Positions 1 through 8,823 are shown, counted from the stretch's first letter. The stretch: DNA of 64,000 bases from Rhodospirillales bacterium URHD0017 (GCA_900110395.1 FODP01000016.1:1-64000), one strand, 5' to 3'. Notes: generated from the letters alone by a model not told the origin. Translations and numbers: made by a program.

Positions 1-290
1 GTCAGCCACATCAGCTCGACGTTGCGCTGGGCCTCCCGCTCCAACCGGCGGCTGGAGGCGATCTGGTTGATGTAGCCGTAAACATAGATCTTCAGCAGTA
101 GGCCCGGATGATAGGCTGGCCGCCCGGTCGCCTCGGGAACCACCCCCTCGAACCCAAGCGCCACCAGGTCCAGTTCCTCGATGAATACGTCGATCACTCG
201 GACCGCGTTCTCCTCCGACACGTAGTCGTCCAGGAACTCGGGAAGCAGAACGCCCTGCCGGCGGTCCTCACCTTCGACGAAGCGCTTCAT
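1..290 (-). mobile_element. IS1182-type transposase, N-terminal part (cut by window edge)
   Basis: The complement of 290-1 reads without a stop from an ATG at 290. It gives about 96 residues in the order typical of IS1182/IS5-superfamily transposases (DUF772 region): MKRFVEGEDRRQGVLLPEFL near the start, then a DDYVSEENAVRVID stretch, then ATGRPAYHP and LKIYVYGYINQIASSRRLER. The catalytic DDE core lies beyond the left edge. The gene reads away from the window, so bases about 291-350 should hold the right end of the element. That stretch is a non-coding run with TTTTCACACAGCC, but I cannot fix the terminal inverted repeat with only one end visible. Whether the transposase is intact cannot be judged. 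Confidence 0.82.
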
Positions 291-474
291 CTCCAACTCC
301 GAAGCCGTGTCGTCCAGATTCTAACTCAGCCGGCGTTTTCACACAGCCTCGGTCAAAAGGCGACAACCCCGGATCGCCGCCAGATGTCGGCTTTACCCCT
401 GAAAGCGAACACTTCCAGACTTATGAGGAACACGTCCCAGATCTGAAGTGTGTAGTCGCGAAGGTTCAGGTTCG

Positions 475-909
475 TCAGGACGCCCTGACCGGCCCCGGCG
501 TGCCGTCGAGCACGGGATAGCCCGAGGCGTCGCTCTTGCGATCGAGATAGGTCACCACGCGGTCGGGATTGGCGTGGATGCCGAGCAGACGCATCGGCTT
601 GTCACCCACGGTCCGGAAGCTGTGCGGAATGGCGGCCGGCAGCGCCACGCAGTCGCCCGGCCCCAGCCGCGAGGGCTGGTCTTCCTCGCCCTGCAGCCAG
701 ACCTCGGCCTCGCCTTCGATGATGAACAGCAGCTCGACATAGGGATGAAAATGCATCGGCGCGACGTAGCCCGGCGCCGAGGTCTGGATGCCGGTGCGGA
801 CCGGCGTGTCGCCATCGGCGATCAGCGGATGATAGAAGGCAAGCGGTCCGAACTCGACGCGGGTCGCGTCGGCGAGCTTGCGGATCTTCGGCGCTTGAAG
901 AGTGGACAT
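475..909 (-). CDS. cupin-domain protein
   Basis: 144 residues forming a single cupin barrel. The metal-binding set of the family is visible: His53, His55 and Glu59 in the MHFHPYVEL motif and His96 in the IPHSFR motif, so it should bind a divalent metal. The centre reads IIEGEAEVWLQGEE, the usual first cupin strand pair. Such single-domain cupins range from dioxygenases and isomerases to sugar-binding regulators, and nothing here picks a substrate. It stands alone, facing the IS end downstream, with about 400 non-coding bases upstream that include a strong palindrome at 1071-1092. Confidence 0.8.
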   Translation of the reverse strand: MSTLQAPKIRKLADATRVEFGPLAFYHPLIADGDTPVRTGIQTSAPGYVAPMHFHPYVELLFIIEGEAEVWLQGEEDQPSRLGPGDCVALPAAIPHSFRTVGDKPMRLLGIHANPDRVVTYLDRKSDASGYPVLDGTPGPVRAS

Positions 910-1070
910 TGGAACTCCCTTCGCCGCCTGGCAGGCGGGCCCCCTTGACCCTGTTGGAGGGCGACACTGTGCAGGACGCCCTCGGCACCCGCAAGCCGGC
1001 TACCGGAAGGGCACTGGAGCGGCGGCCCCGGCTCCCAAGCCCCGCGGCCCCGACAAGAAGCGGCGGGCGG

Positions 1071-1092
1071 TTGTGTAACCCAGGTTACACAA
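1071..1092. promoter_or_regulatory. 22-bp perfect palindrome, likely operator
   Basis: The arms TTGTGTAACC (1071-1080) and GGTTACACAA (1083-1092) are exact reverse complements with a 2-base CA spacer. The spacing and symmetry are those of a dimeric repressor site rather than a terminator, since there is no T-run. It lies 162 bases upstream of the cupin gene start and 56 bases upstream of the small ORF at 1148. The cognate regulator is not identifiable here. Confidence 0.5.
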
Positions 1093-1147
1093 CGCGCGCG
1101 CCCCGGGGTGCTAGCATCACGGCCAAGCGACGCGGCGCTGAGGCTCC

Positions 1148-1237
1148 ATGCGATACGCAACGTCATTGGCGAAGGCAGCACTCGCACTGGTGTTGCCGTT
1201 CATCCTTGCGCACTGCGCGGGTAGTTGGTCAGTTTGA
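1148..1237 (+). CDS. very short ORF, signal-peptide/lipoprotein-like remnant
   Basis: ATG at 1148 opens 29 codons ending in TGA at 1235. The product is a basic start (MRYATSLAK) followed by a hydrophobic run (ALALVLPFILAHC) and a short polar tail. This is what a lipoprotein or secreted-protein signal sequence looks like with the mature part missing. There is no clear ribosome-binding site. It may be the remains of a secreted-protein gene next to the duplicated family at 1310 and 1863, or chance. I do not recognise it. Confidence 0.25.
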   Translation: MRYATSLAKAALALVLPFILAHCAGSWSV

Positions 1238-1309
1238 AAAATCCGCCGCCATCCTTGACGCACGGCTAGAGAAGCAGAAAACTCGGAACTGCAACCAAGG
1301 GAGGCGGCA

Positions 1310-1717
1310 ATGAGGCTGGGACTGTTTCTCGCGACTGTGATCGGGCTGGCGGGCGCTCCTCATGTCTCCAGCGCGGCAGACGCGTCGTGGCCTGCCGTTG
1401 GCGCGCTGGAGAATGGCCTGTCGACGTCGTGCGGCGGCGGCACGGTGAGTACCGGGCCGGAATGGACCGCCCCTGCCCGTGGGCAGGTCGACATCAAGGG
1501 GAACACGCTCACTTTTAAAAGTACGAGCGCAATTCCGAACCATTCATTCACCGTCGATTTGAGGGCGTTGAATTCTGATGGTTCCGGAAAAGTTGTCGGC
1601 ATCGACAAGAATAACAGAGAGTTCTATCTGACGTTCGATCCGGGCAGCGGAGCCCGCGCATTCCACATGACCTATCGCCTTAAGGCTTGCCGGCGCGTCT
1701 ATACGCCCTCGACATAG
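1310..1717 (+). CDS. small secreted protein, first copy of a tandem duplication
   Basis: 135 residues with a clear signal peptide (MRLGLFLATVIGLAGAPHVSSA, cleavage near residue 22-23), so probably periplasmic. The mature part is short, beta-rich in appearance, and has two cysteines (in STSCGGG and KACRR) that could form a disulfide. I do not recognise the family. A GGGAGGCGGCA ribosome-binding region precedes the ATG. The gene is followed about 145 bases later by a second, diverged copy (1863-2246) that keeps the leader, the signal peptide, the VDIKGNTLTF core and both cysteines. Confidence 0.6.
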   Translation: MRLGLFLATVIGLAGAPHVSSAADASWPAVGALENGLSTSCGGGTVSTGPEWTAPARGQVDIKGNTLTFKSTSAIPNHSFTVDLRALNSDGSGKVVGIDKNNREFYLTFDPGSGARAFHMTYRLKACRRVYTPST

Positions 1718-1729
1718 GGTGGCTCGCCC

Positions 1730-1830
1730 CTACTGAGCGGCCTCCCATTCCTCAATCATCTTCACAACATCGTCCATGGACACAGTTTCTTGGGCACCTG
1801 TGAGAATGGCGCTGATTTCCGAGTGCAGTC
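1730..1830 (-). pseudogene. C-terminal remnant, possibly of a sugar ABC solute-binding protein
   Basis: Between the two tandem copies, the complementary strand reads EISAILTGAQETVSMDDVVK and then MIEEWEAAQ before a TAG at 1730-1732. This acidic, helical tail resembles the C-terminus of carbohydrate ABC transporter binding proteins. No upstream reading frame continues it, so if real it is a small leftover. The match is by eye over about 30 residues only. Confidence 0.25.
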
Positions 1831-1862
1831 ATAGGACAACTGCAACCAAGGGAGGCGATAAA

Positions 1863-2246
1863 ATGAGGTTGGGACTGTTTCTCACGACATTCATCGGGCT
1901 CGCGGGTGCTTCTCACATCTCCAGCGCGGCGGACGCGACGTGGATTGCCGTTTCCACACTGGAGAACCCCGCCTGCGACACTTAGATTGGCGGGCCGCCA
2001 GGGCCGATTGACTGGCAGGTCGACATAAAGGGGAACACGCTCACTTTTGCGAGCCAAACGACGACGAAGCGTTCATTCACTGTCGATCTGACGGCGTTGC
2101 AGCCTGATGGTTCTGGAAAAGTCGCCGGCAAGGACGACAAGAACAGAGCGTTCTACGTAACGTTCGATCCGGGCAGCGGAGCCCGCCCCTTCCAGGTGAC
2201 CAATTCCATTACCCCTTGCAGGACGGTTTTTACGCACAGGGCATAG
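1863..2246 (+). pseudogene. second copy of the small secreted protein, interrupted by an in-frame TAG
   Basis: ATG 1863 and the final TAG 2244-2246 are in one frame (128 codons), but codon 41 is TAG (1983-1985). Up to the stop the product is a signal peptide and a short stub. After it the frame continues with WQVDIKGNTLTF, RSFTVDLTALQPDGSGKV and FYVTFDPGSGAR, clearly homologous to the 1310 gene. The ribosome-binding region (CTGCAACCAAGGGAGGCG) is also duplicated. A single nonsense change explains the break; no frameshift is needed. It could be a recent pseudogene, a sequencing error, or a readthrough case. Confidence 0.75.
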
Positions 2247-2332
2247 TGATTTCTCGTGGCGGGCCGCCCCGCGCCGCGGGACGCGGTGCGGGCGGATGCC
2301 GCCAAGGCCCTTCAGGACCTTACCTACCTTAC

Positions 2333-2632
2333 CTACCGGACCGAGTACATCAGATGCCCCGTCCACCAGCTGGCCGTGCTGGTCAGGCGGATGGCGAACA
2401 GGCCCAAGCCCGCAATGAGCGCGATCCAGAACAGCGCCTTCGGCACGCCGGCCCTGATCCCGACCAAGCCGATGATCGCCAGCAAGTCCACCGCCATCCC
2501 GAGGTACAACGCGGTGCTCCCCGGATACTCGTGGGCGGGGATGAGCACGCGCCACAGAAGCGAACCGATCAGATAGACGGCGAGGCCGTAGCAGACGATC
2601 GGGCTCGGGGCCTTCGACGGCAGATCGCTCAT
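2333..2632 (-). CDS. small integral membrane protein of unknown function
   Basis: 99 residues from the ATG at 2632 (MSDLPSKAPS); an in-frame ATG at 2647 would add five residues. Three hydrophobic segments are visible: about residues 11-28 (IVCYGLAVYLIGSLLWRV), 42-60 (LYLGMAVDLLAIIGLVGI) and 64-82 (KALFWIALIAGLGLFAI). No family is recognised. It lies 22 bases downstream of the large oxidoreductase gene on the same strand, so it may be its last co-transcribed gene. Confidence 0.6.
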   Translation of the reverse strand: MSDLPSKAPSPIVCYGLAVYLIGSLLWRVLIPAHEYPGSTALYLGMAVDLLAIIGLVGIRAGVPKALFWIALIAGLGLFAIRLTSTASWWTGHLMYSVR

Positions 2633-2654
2633 GGCGCCCTCCCCCAACGGGCGT

Positions 2655-5600
2655 TCAGCGCGCCCCGATCTTCCTCAGCGAACGGTCGATCCACAGTGCG
2701 CTGATCTTCTCCTGCACGCCATTCTGGCGCAGGCGCTGGCGCAGGCAGGCGAAGTCGACGCGGTCGAGCTCCTGGTCCTGGTTGAAGCAGGAGAACACCA
2801 CCGATTCCTTGCCGGTGACCGGGTCCTTGTGGAGCTGCAGGCACTGGGCGCAGACCTCCTTCATCATGCATTGCATGGGGGAGTTGATCGATCCCAGCGC
2901 GCGATGATCGGGCTTCAGCCAGGGCTTCAGCACGCCGTGCCGCGCCAGCCGCACGGCGTTCATCATGCCGTCCGAGCCGATGGCGACGATGCGGTCGGCA
3001 TCCTTGAAGGGGATCGGCTGCGGCCCAAGCTCGCCCGAGGCGTAGCGGCGCATGGCCTCGACGATGTTGTCGACCACCGACTTGTCCTGCGGCCGGTCGA
3101 CGGGGAAGCCGGGCTGCTCGTCGCAGGCCCAGACGACGACGTCGGCCGCCGCCTCGATCTCCTCGACCTTGTAGCGGTCGGAGGGCTTCTTGTAGCCCGC
3201 GAAGTACAAGACCTTGCTGCCGGCCTTGCGGAAGGCTTGGCCGATCGAGAACAGCACGGCGTTGCCGAGGCCGCCGCCCGCCAGCACCACCGTCTCGCCC
3301 GGCTCGATCTCGGTCGGCGTGCCGGTCGGGCCCATGACGATCACCGGCTCGCCCGGCTCGAGCAGGGCACAGAGGTCGGACGAGCCGCCCATCTCCAAGG
3401 TGATCAGCGACAGCAGGCCCTTGTCCTTGTCGACCCAGGCGCCGGTCAGCGCCAGGCCTTCCATGGTGAGCAAGGTGCCGTCGACCTTCTTCGACCGCGC
3501 CTCGTAGTTCTGCAGGCGATAGAACTGGCCGGGCTCGAAGTTGCGCGCCGCGGCGGGCGCCTCGACCACGACCTCGACGATGGTCGGCGTCAGGCGGTCG
3601 ACGCGCACGACCTTGGCGCGCCACTGGGCGTTGGCCTGGCCCAGGATCTCGGCGGGCGAGCGCTTCGACGCCGGCAGCTTCTCCATGGTGCGGGTCAGCA
3701 CGGGATAGCCCTGCTTGGCCCCGCCCATCGCCTTCACGACATTGCCGGCGAAGGAGGGATGGAGGTCGCCGAAGAACGACATGAAACGGCCGTCGGCGGC
3801 GCGATACATCAGCACGCGCACGTCGGCGGGCTTGCACACCCGCTCGGGCGTGGCCGGATTGCCTTCCTCGTCGAGGGCACGGAAATACTTGCCGTCGATG
3901 AAGGCGTGCGTTGCGTCCTCGCGCGCCAGCACGGTGTTGGGCTGGGTGCCTGCCGCCACCAGGATGGTGCGCGCCGGCAAGGTCGCCTCGACCTTCTGGC
4001 CGTTCTGCTCGCCCGCCACCTTGAGCGCTGAGGCGTGGCCGTTGGCATCGACCTCGACCGCGACCGGCGACAGGCCTTCGGCGAAGCGGATGTCCTCCTC
4101 CAGCGCCTTCAGCACCTCTTCGTGGTTGAGCGTATAGGACGGCGAATCGATCAGCCGCCGGCGGTAGGCGATGGTGACGCCGCCCCAGCCATTCACGCGG
4201 CCGGCGATGTCCGGCATACGGCCTTCACGTTCAGCTGTCACACGCTCGGCGCGGATCGCTTCGGCATGGGCAATGAATTCGCCCGCGATCTCGCGCTCCT
4301 CGGCATTCATGGCGGCGAACACCGCCGCTTCGCCGCGCTCCTGCACCAGGATCTCATGACGCGCCAGGAACTTCTCGACCTGCAAGGGATAGTAGGCGAG
4401 CGACTCCGTCGCGGTGTCGATCGCGGTCAGGCCGCCGCCGATCACCACCACCGGCAGGCGGATCTGCAGGTTGGCGATGGAATCCTTCTTGGCGGCGCCC
4501 GTGAGCTGCAACGCCATCAGGAAGTCCGATGCCGCGCGCACGCCGCGCGCCAGGCCGTTGGGCAGGTCGAGCACGGTCGGCTTGCCGGCGCCGGCGCACA
4601 GCGCCACGTGATCGAAGCCCATGGCGAAGGCGCTTTCCACCGTCACCGTGCCGCCGAAGCGCACGCCGCCGAACATCGAGAACTGACCGCGGCGCTCCAG
4701 CAGCAGGCGCACCATCTTCAGGTAGTTCTTGTCCCAGCGCACGGTAATGCCGTACTCGGCGACGCCACCGAAGCCCGCCATGGCGCGCTCGCCGAGATCC
4801 TCGCGCAGCGAGGCGACGTCCTGCACCGCGGCAAAGGCATGGCGCGCACCGTCGGCCGACACGCCGGACTGCGCGACGGGCAGCGGCTCGATCTTCAAGC
4901 CATCGATGCCGACCACGGCGTGGCCGTCATTCATCAGGTGATGGGCGAGGTTGAAGCCGGCGGGTCCCAGACCCACCACCAGCACGGTGCGGCCGGTCGC
5001 CGGCCGGGGAAGCGGCCGACGCAGGTTCAGGGGATTCCAGCGGGTCAGCAGCGAGTAGATCTCGAAGCCCCACGGAAGGCCCAGCACATCCTTCAGGGTA
5101 CGGGTCTCGATCTGCGGGATGTCGACCGGTTCCTGCTTCTGGTAGATGCAGGCCTTCATGCAATCGTTGCAGATGCGATGCCCGGTGGCCGCCACCAAGG
5201 GATTGTCGACGACGGCCATGGCCAGCGCGCCGATGGAGAAGCCCTCGCTCTTCAGCAGGTTCATCTCCGAGATCTTCTCTTCGAGCGGGCAGCCCGCCAG
5301 CGTGACGCCGAACGGCGACTTCTGGAACGCCCCGGTCTTGCGGTCCTTGAGGCCGCGCGAGCAGCTGTCCTTGCCCTGGTTGTGGCACCAGATGCAGTAG
5401 TTGGAATGATCGAGCGCGCGGACGAGGTCGAAGCCCTCGTCGGTCAGCGCGAAGCCCTCGCGATGGCGCAGCATGGGCCGCGGCAGGCGCAGGCGGGTGA
5501 CGCCGTCCACGACCTCGGTCTCGATCGGCACCAGGTGCTCGAAGTCGAGCTTGTGCGGCACCTTGAACAACGGTCCGTCGCGATGGCGATTCTTTCCTTC

Positions 5601-6143
5601 AGGGGAATGCAGCGCCCAGGCGGCGTAGCGCGTCAGCGCCTCGATCTCCGGCGTCGGCGTCGCGATCTTGAAGTCCGCGCCGGCGCCCTCGCGTACGGCA
5701 AGCGCGAAGGCCAGTTCCCAGGCCTCAAGCCCGTCCTCCAGCCGCGCCGGAAGAGCGACCTCGGCCGTAACCTTGTCGCCGTCCAACGCTGCGGCAGCGT
5801 CCGCCTTGATGGTGCGCGTCACGTAGCGCTGCACGAACAGGCGCTTGCAATCGAAGATGGGCGCCAGCCTGTTGTGGTGGCCGCGCAGTTCGGCAGCCTC
5901 CGCAGCAACGCCGAACAGCGCCGCCAAGAAGTCCTCGAGCGGCCGAGCCACCTCGATCAGCAGATTGGACTCATCCTTGTCGGCCAGCGCATCCGGGTTG
6001 GTCCGCGCGGCCATCAGCCGGGCATGCGCCTCGACGTGGCTCTCCTTCAGCCAGTCCACGAAAGCAGCGTCGAGGCGGACCAGGCCCTCGCGCTCGTAAA
6101 GGTCGGTGAAGCCGAGACCGTGGCTCAGCGCAGGCGACGCCAT
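2655..6143 (-). CDS. 1162-residue FAD/Fe-S oxidoreductase (GltD-like plus PyrK-like modules)
   Basis: A multi-domain flavoprotein. Residues 1-240 have no domain I recognise. Cys250, Cys253, Cys261 and Cys285, then Cys325, Cys328 and Cys332, form two cysteine groups like the Fe-S region of glutamate synthase small subunit (GltD). A dinucleotide fold starts at GLGPAG (391-396), and a second NAD(P) fold carries VVIGGGLTAIDTATES near 560. From about 865 a ferredoxin-reductase/PyrK-like module begins (EPGQFYRLQNYE, then GGGLGNAVLFSIG). The tail has a further cysteine cluster (MQCMMKEVCAQCLQL and FSCF), as in PyrK [2Fe-2S] sites. The protein probably passes electrons between NAD(P)H and an unknown partner. 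Length and fusion are unusual for either parent family. It is divergent from ctaA, with 100 bases between the two starts. Confidence 0.8.
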   Translation of the reverse strand: MASPALSHGLGFTDLYEREGLVRLDAAFVDWLKESHVEAHARLMAARTNPDALADKDESNLLIEVARPLEDFLAALFGVAAEAAELRGHHNRLAPIFDCKRLFVQRYVTRTIKADAAAALDGDKVTAEVALPARLEDGLEAWELAFALAVREGAGADFKIATPTPEIEALTRYAAWALHSPEGKNRHRDGPLFKVPHKLDFEHLVPIETEVVDGVTRLRLPRPMLRHREGFALTDEGFDLVRALDHSNYCIWCHNQGKDSCSRGLKDRKTGAFQKSPFGVTLAGCPLEEKISEMNLLKSEGFSIGALAMAVVDNPLVAATGHRICNDCMKACIYQKQEPVDIPQIETRTLKDVLGLPWGFEIYSLLTRWNPLNLRRPLPRPATGRTVLVVGLGPAGFNLAHHLMNDGHAVVGIDGLKIEPLPVAQSGVSADGARHAFAAVQDVASLREDLGERAMAGFGGVAEYGITVRWDKNYLKMVRLLLERRGQFSMFGGVRFGGTVTVESAFAMGFDHVALCAGAGKPTVLDLPNGLARGVRAASDFLMALQLTGAAKKDSIANLQIRLPVVVIGGGLTAIDTATESLAYYPLQVEKFLARHEILVQERGEAAVFAAMNAEEREIAGEFIAHAEAIRAERVTAEREGRMPDIAGRVNGWGGVTIAYRRRLIDSPSYTLNHEEVLKALEEDIRFAEGLSPVAVEVDANGHASALKVAGEQNGQKVEATLPARTILVAAGTQPNTVLAREDATHAFIDGKYFRALDEEGNPATPERVCKPADVRVLMYRAADGRFMSFFGDLHPSFAGNVVKAMGGAKQGYPVLTRTMEKLPASKRSPAEILGQANAQWRAKVVRVDRLTPTIVEVVVEAPAAARNFEPGQFYRLQNYEARSKKVDGTLLTMEGLALTGAWVDKDKGLLSLITLEMGGSSDLCALLEPGEPVIVMGPTGTPTEIEPGETVVLAGGGLGNAVLFSIGQAFRKAGSKVLYFAGYKKPSDRYKVEEIEAAADVVVWACDEQPGFPVDRPQDKSVVDNIVEAMRRYASGELGPQPIPFKDADRIVAIGSDGMMNAVRLARHGVLKPWLKPDHRALGSINSPMQCMMKEVCAQCLQLHKDPVTGKESVVFSCFNQDQELDRVDFACLRQRLRQNGVQEKISALWIDRSLRKIGAR

Positions 6144-6243
6144 GTCAGGAATATCCGGGTGGGCCGAGGGGTGATTCGTTCGTGTGCGAACCGATTAGAC
6201 AACGCCGGGCCCCAGCGCAAGACACCAGCAATTCGCGACACTA

Positions 6244-7311
6244 ATGCCTGATGACGCGACGGGCTTGTTCACGCATGGTCCCGCCGCCATGCAACCCGTC
6301 CCGGCATCCGTGCGCAACTGGCTGATCGTCGTTGCTGCGATGATTTTTTTTATGATCGTCATCGGTGCGCTCACCCGGCTCACCGAGTCGGGACTTTCGA
6401 TGGTCGAATGGCGGCCGGTGACGGGCTGGCTGCCGCCGCTTTCGGATACCGCTTGGCAGGCCGAGCTGCAGAAATATCTTTCCTCGCCGCAGGGAAGATT
6501 GATCAATCGTGGTTTCACGATCGCCGAGTTCAAGGAAATCTTCTGGCTGGAGTACATCCATCGCCTGTGGGGCCGGCTGATCGGCGTGGTCTTCGCCCTG
6601 CCTCTCGCGTGGTTCTGGATCCGCAACAAGCTTTCGCCGGCGCTGAAGCCGCGCCTGGCGGCGCTGCTGGTGCTGGGCGGGCTGCAGGGAGCACTGGGCT
6701 GGGCGATGGTGGCTTCCGGCTTGATCGACCGCCCATCGGTCAGCCATTACCGCCTGGCCGGCCATCTGCTGCTGGCAGTGGCGCTCTACGCCTACACCGT
6801 ATGGCTGATCCTGGAGCTTGGCCCGCAAGGCGCCCGGCGAGACGAGCCGCGCACGCGGCGCGATGCGAGTGTCCTGATCGGCTTGCTGTTCGTCGTGCTC
6901 ACCTGGGGGGCGCTGATGGCCGGCCTGCGCGCCGGCGCCGCCCACAACACCTTTCCGACCATGTCGGGTCACTGGCTTCCACCCGGCCTGTTCGAGCAAT
7001 CGCCGTGGTGGACCAACCTCTTCGAGAATCCGACGACAGTGCAGTTCATCCATCGCTGGCTCGCCAAGCTGCTCGTGCTGGGGGTGCTGGTCATGGCCTG
7101 GCGCGCACGCCGTGCAGAAGCCGTCCTGGCCGCGGCGATGGCTCTCGTGCAGCTAAGCCTCGGAATCGCCACTATCCTGACGGGAGTCGACATACCGGTT
7201 GCAACATTGCACCAGGCCGGAGCCGTCATATTGCTGACTTTTGTGATCGTCGTGCGGCATCGCGCGACACCTTCTCGGGCGAGCCCCCTGTCGGCTATTG
7301 TTGGCGGATGA
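6244..7311 (+). CDS. ctaA: heme A synthase (COX15/CtaA)
   Basis: 355 residues, about eight membrane segments. It oxidises the heme O methyl group to make heme A for cytochrome c oxidase, in the inner membrane. Family marks are present: RLTESGLSMVEWRPVTGWLP after the first helix, the heme-ligand helices EYIHRLWGRLIG and SHYRLAGHLLL, the loop NTFPTMSGHWLPPGLFEQSPWW, and the second-half histidines in QFIHRWLAK and TLHQAGAVI. The order and length match the alphaproteobacterial type 2 enzyme. A second in-frame ATG (codon 16) is possible. The gene ends just before a Sel1/PG-binding protein gene on the same strand. Confidence 0.93.
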   Translation: MPDDATGLFTHGPAAMQPVPASVRNWLIVVAAMIFFMIVIGALTRLTESGLSMVEWRPVTGWLPPLSDTAWQAELQKYLSSPQGRLINRGFTIAEFKEIFWLEYIHRLWGRLIGVVFALPLAWFWIRNKLSPALKPRLAALLVLGGLQGALGWAMVASGLIDRPSVSHYRLAGHLLLAVALYAYTVWLILELGPQGARRDEPRTRRDASVLIGLLFVVLTWGALMAGLRAGAAHNTFPTMSGHWLPPGLFEQSPWWTNLFENPTTVQFIHRWLAKLLVLGVLVMAWRARRAEAVLAAAMALVQLSLGIATILTGVDIPVATLHQAGAVILLTFVIVVRHRATPSRASPLSAIVGG

Positions 7312-7336
7312 GCGGGACCTCCAGCCGGCCTTCTCC

Positions 7337-8821
7337 ATGACTCGACCTGGTTTGATTGTCGGCGCTGCGATCGTGGTCGCGGCGGCGGCAGGCACGGTCG
7401 CATGGTTGCTGCTGCCACCAGAGACCGCGTCGCGACTGGCCGACGTCGTCAAACCCGCGGCGCAATCCGCAACGATCGCCGTGCCCGAGTTGGCCTCTCC
7501 GCCCGCGGTGACGAGCGCCGACTTTGGCCAGGCGGAAGCGCCATCCACGACGACCGCCCCTGCCGCCGCCAAGGACAAGGAGTCGGCCGCGGTCGACTGG
7601 CCGGCGCTACCCATCGACGAGGTGCGCAACCGAGCGAATGCGGACGATGTAACGGCCATGGAGGAACTCGCGCGTCGCCTGGTTCAGGGCATCGGCGTCG
7701 CCAAGGACCAGCAGGCGGCCGCCGGCTGGCTGCTGCGCGCTGCCCAGCGCGGCTCAGGGCAATCCGCCTTCAATGTCGGCGTCATGTACGAGCGTGGATT
7801 CGTGGTCGAGCGTGATTCGACCAAGGCCATCGAATGGTACCGCAAGGCCGCCGAGGCCAACGTGCCGATGGCCAAACACAACCTCGCTCTCCTGTTGCGC
7901 GATGGAAAGGGTGCGCCGCGCAACGGCAAGGAGGCGGTCGAGCTGCTGCGGTCTGCCGCCCGCCAGGGAATGGCCGCCTCGATGTTCACCCTGGGCGACA
8001 TCTACGAACGCGGCGACGAGGGCCTCAAGGACCCGGCGATCGCGCTCGCCTGGTTCGCCATCGCCGCCGAGTTCGACCGCCAAACCAACCGCGGCGGCGA
8101 GAGCGCCCTTGCCAAGATGGCAAGCCAGCGCGTCCAGGTGCTGCAGCGCATCCTGCTGCCGGGCGAGCTCGAACGCGCCCAGCAGTTCGGCAAGGCCGAG
8201 TTCAAGCAGATCGTCGAAGCCTTGCAGCCGCCCAAGCCGCCGTCACTTGCAACCGATGCGTCGGGACTGCCTCGACCCGCTTTGCCACCTTTGCCGCCCA
8301 CTGCGTCCGCGTCAGAGCCAGCGGGCTGGCCCAAAGCCGCCGCCGATCAGATTCGCGTCATCCAGCAGGCCCTGGTCGATCTAAAACTCCTGCGCGACAA
8401 GCCTGACGGGACGTTGGGCCCGATGACCCGCAACGCCATCCGCGCTTTCCAGCGCAGCGTGGCGATGCGCGAGACCGGCGACCCGACCGTCGACGTCTTC
8501 GTGGCCCTGCAGGACGCGCTCAAGGCCGAACCGGCGAAGGGCGAGTCCACGGACAGGGCGCAAGCCGCGCTCGCAGAGCCGATCCCGGACGCCTGGCCGA
8601 GCGCCGCCGTCGATCAGGTGAAGGTCATCCAGACCCTGCTGCGCGATCTCAACTTTTCACGCGAGGCGCCTGATGGTGTGCTCGGGCCGGCGACGCGCGC
8701 GGCGATCCGCGACTATGAGCGCTCGCTCGGCGTCGCGCAGACGGGCGAGCCCAGCAAGACGCTGTTCGACTCGCTGAAAGAAATGCGCGGCCTGACGGTA
8801 CCGGTGACGAAGTCGGAGTGA
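7337..8821 (+). CDS. Sel1-repeat and peptidoglycan-binding protein
   Basis: 494 residues from the ATG at 7337 (a TTG at 7298 would overlap ctaA). An N-terminal membrane anchor or signal (GLIVGAAIVVAAAAGTVAWLL) is followed by an Ala/Pro-rich linker and then four Sel1-like repeats at about residues 95-240 (for example AARRGS, YERGFVVERDSTKAIEWYRK, LLRDGKGAPRNGKEAVELL). The C-terminal half has two PG_binding_1 modules, both with the D/LGPxTRxAIRxF/YxR signature (near residues 355 and 445). It is probably a periplasmic cell-wall-associated protein. Similar proteins in alphaproteobacteria link envelope and localisation functions, but no specific role is shown here. Confidence 0.8.
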   Translation: MTRPGLIVGAAIVVAAAAGTVAWLLLPPETASRLADVVKPAAQSATIAVPELASPPAVTSADFGQAEAPSTTTAPAAAKDKESAAVDWPALPIDEVRNRANADDVTAMEELARRLVQGIGVAKDQQAAAGWLLRAAQRGSGQSAFNVGVMYERGFVVERDSTKAIEWYRKAAEANVPMAKHNLALLLRDGKGAPRNGKEAVELLRSAARQGMAASMFTLGDIYERGDEGLKDPAIALAWFAIAAEFDRQTNRGGESALAKMASQRVQVLQRILLPGELERAQQFGKAEFKQIVEALQPPKPPSLATDASGLPRPALPPLPPTASASEPAGWPKAAADQIRVIQQALVDLKLLRDKPDGTLGPMTRNAIRAFQRSVAMRETGDPTVDVFVALQDALKAEPAKGESTDRAQAALAEPIPDAWPSAAVDQVKVIQTLLRDLNFSREAPDGVLGPATRAAIRDYERSLGVAQTGEPSKTLFDSLKEMRGLTVPVTKSE

Positions 8822-8823
8822 AG

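Noticed and set aside
4035..6251. 738-codon open frame on the plus strand
   Set aside because: It is the antisense shadow of the 1162-residue oxidoreductase. The product is a His/Arg/Gly-rich string without domains, while the minus strand gives clear motifs.
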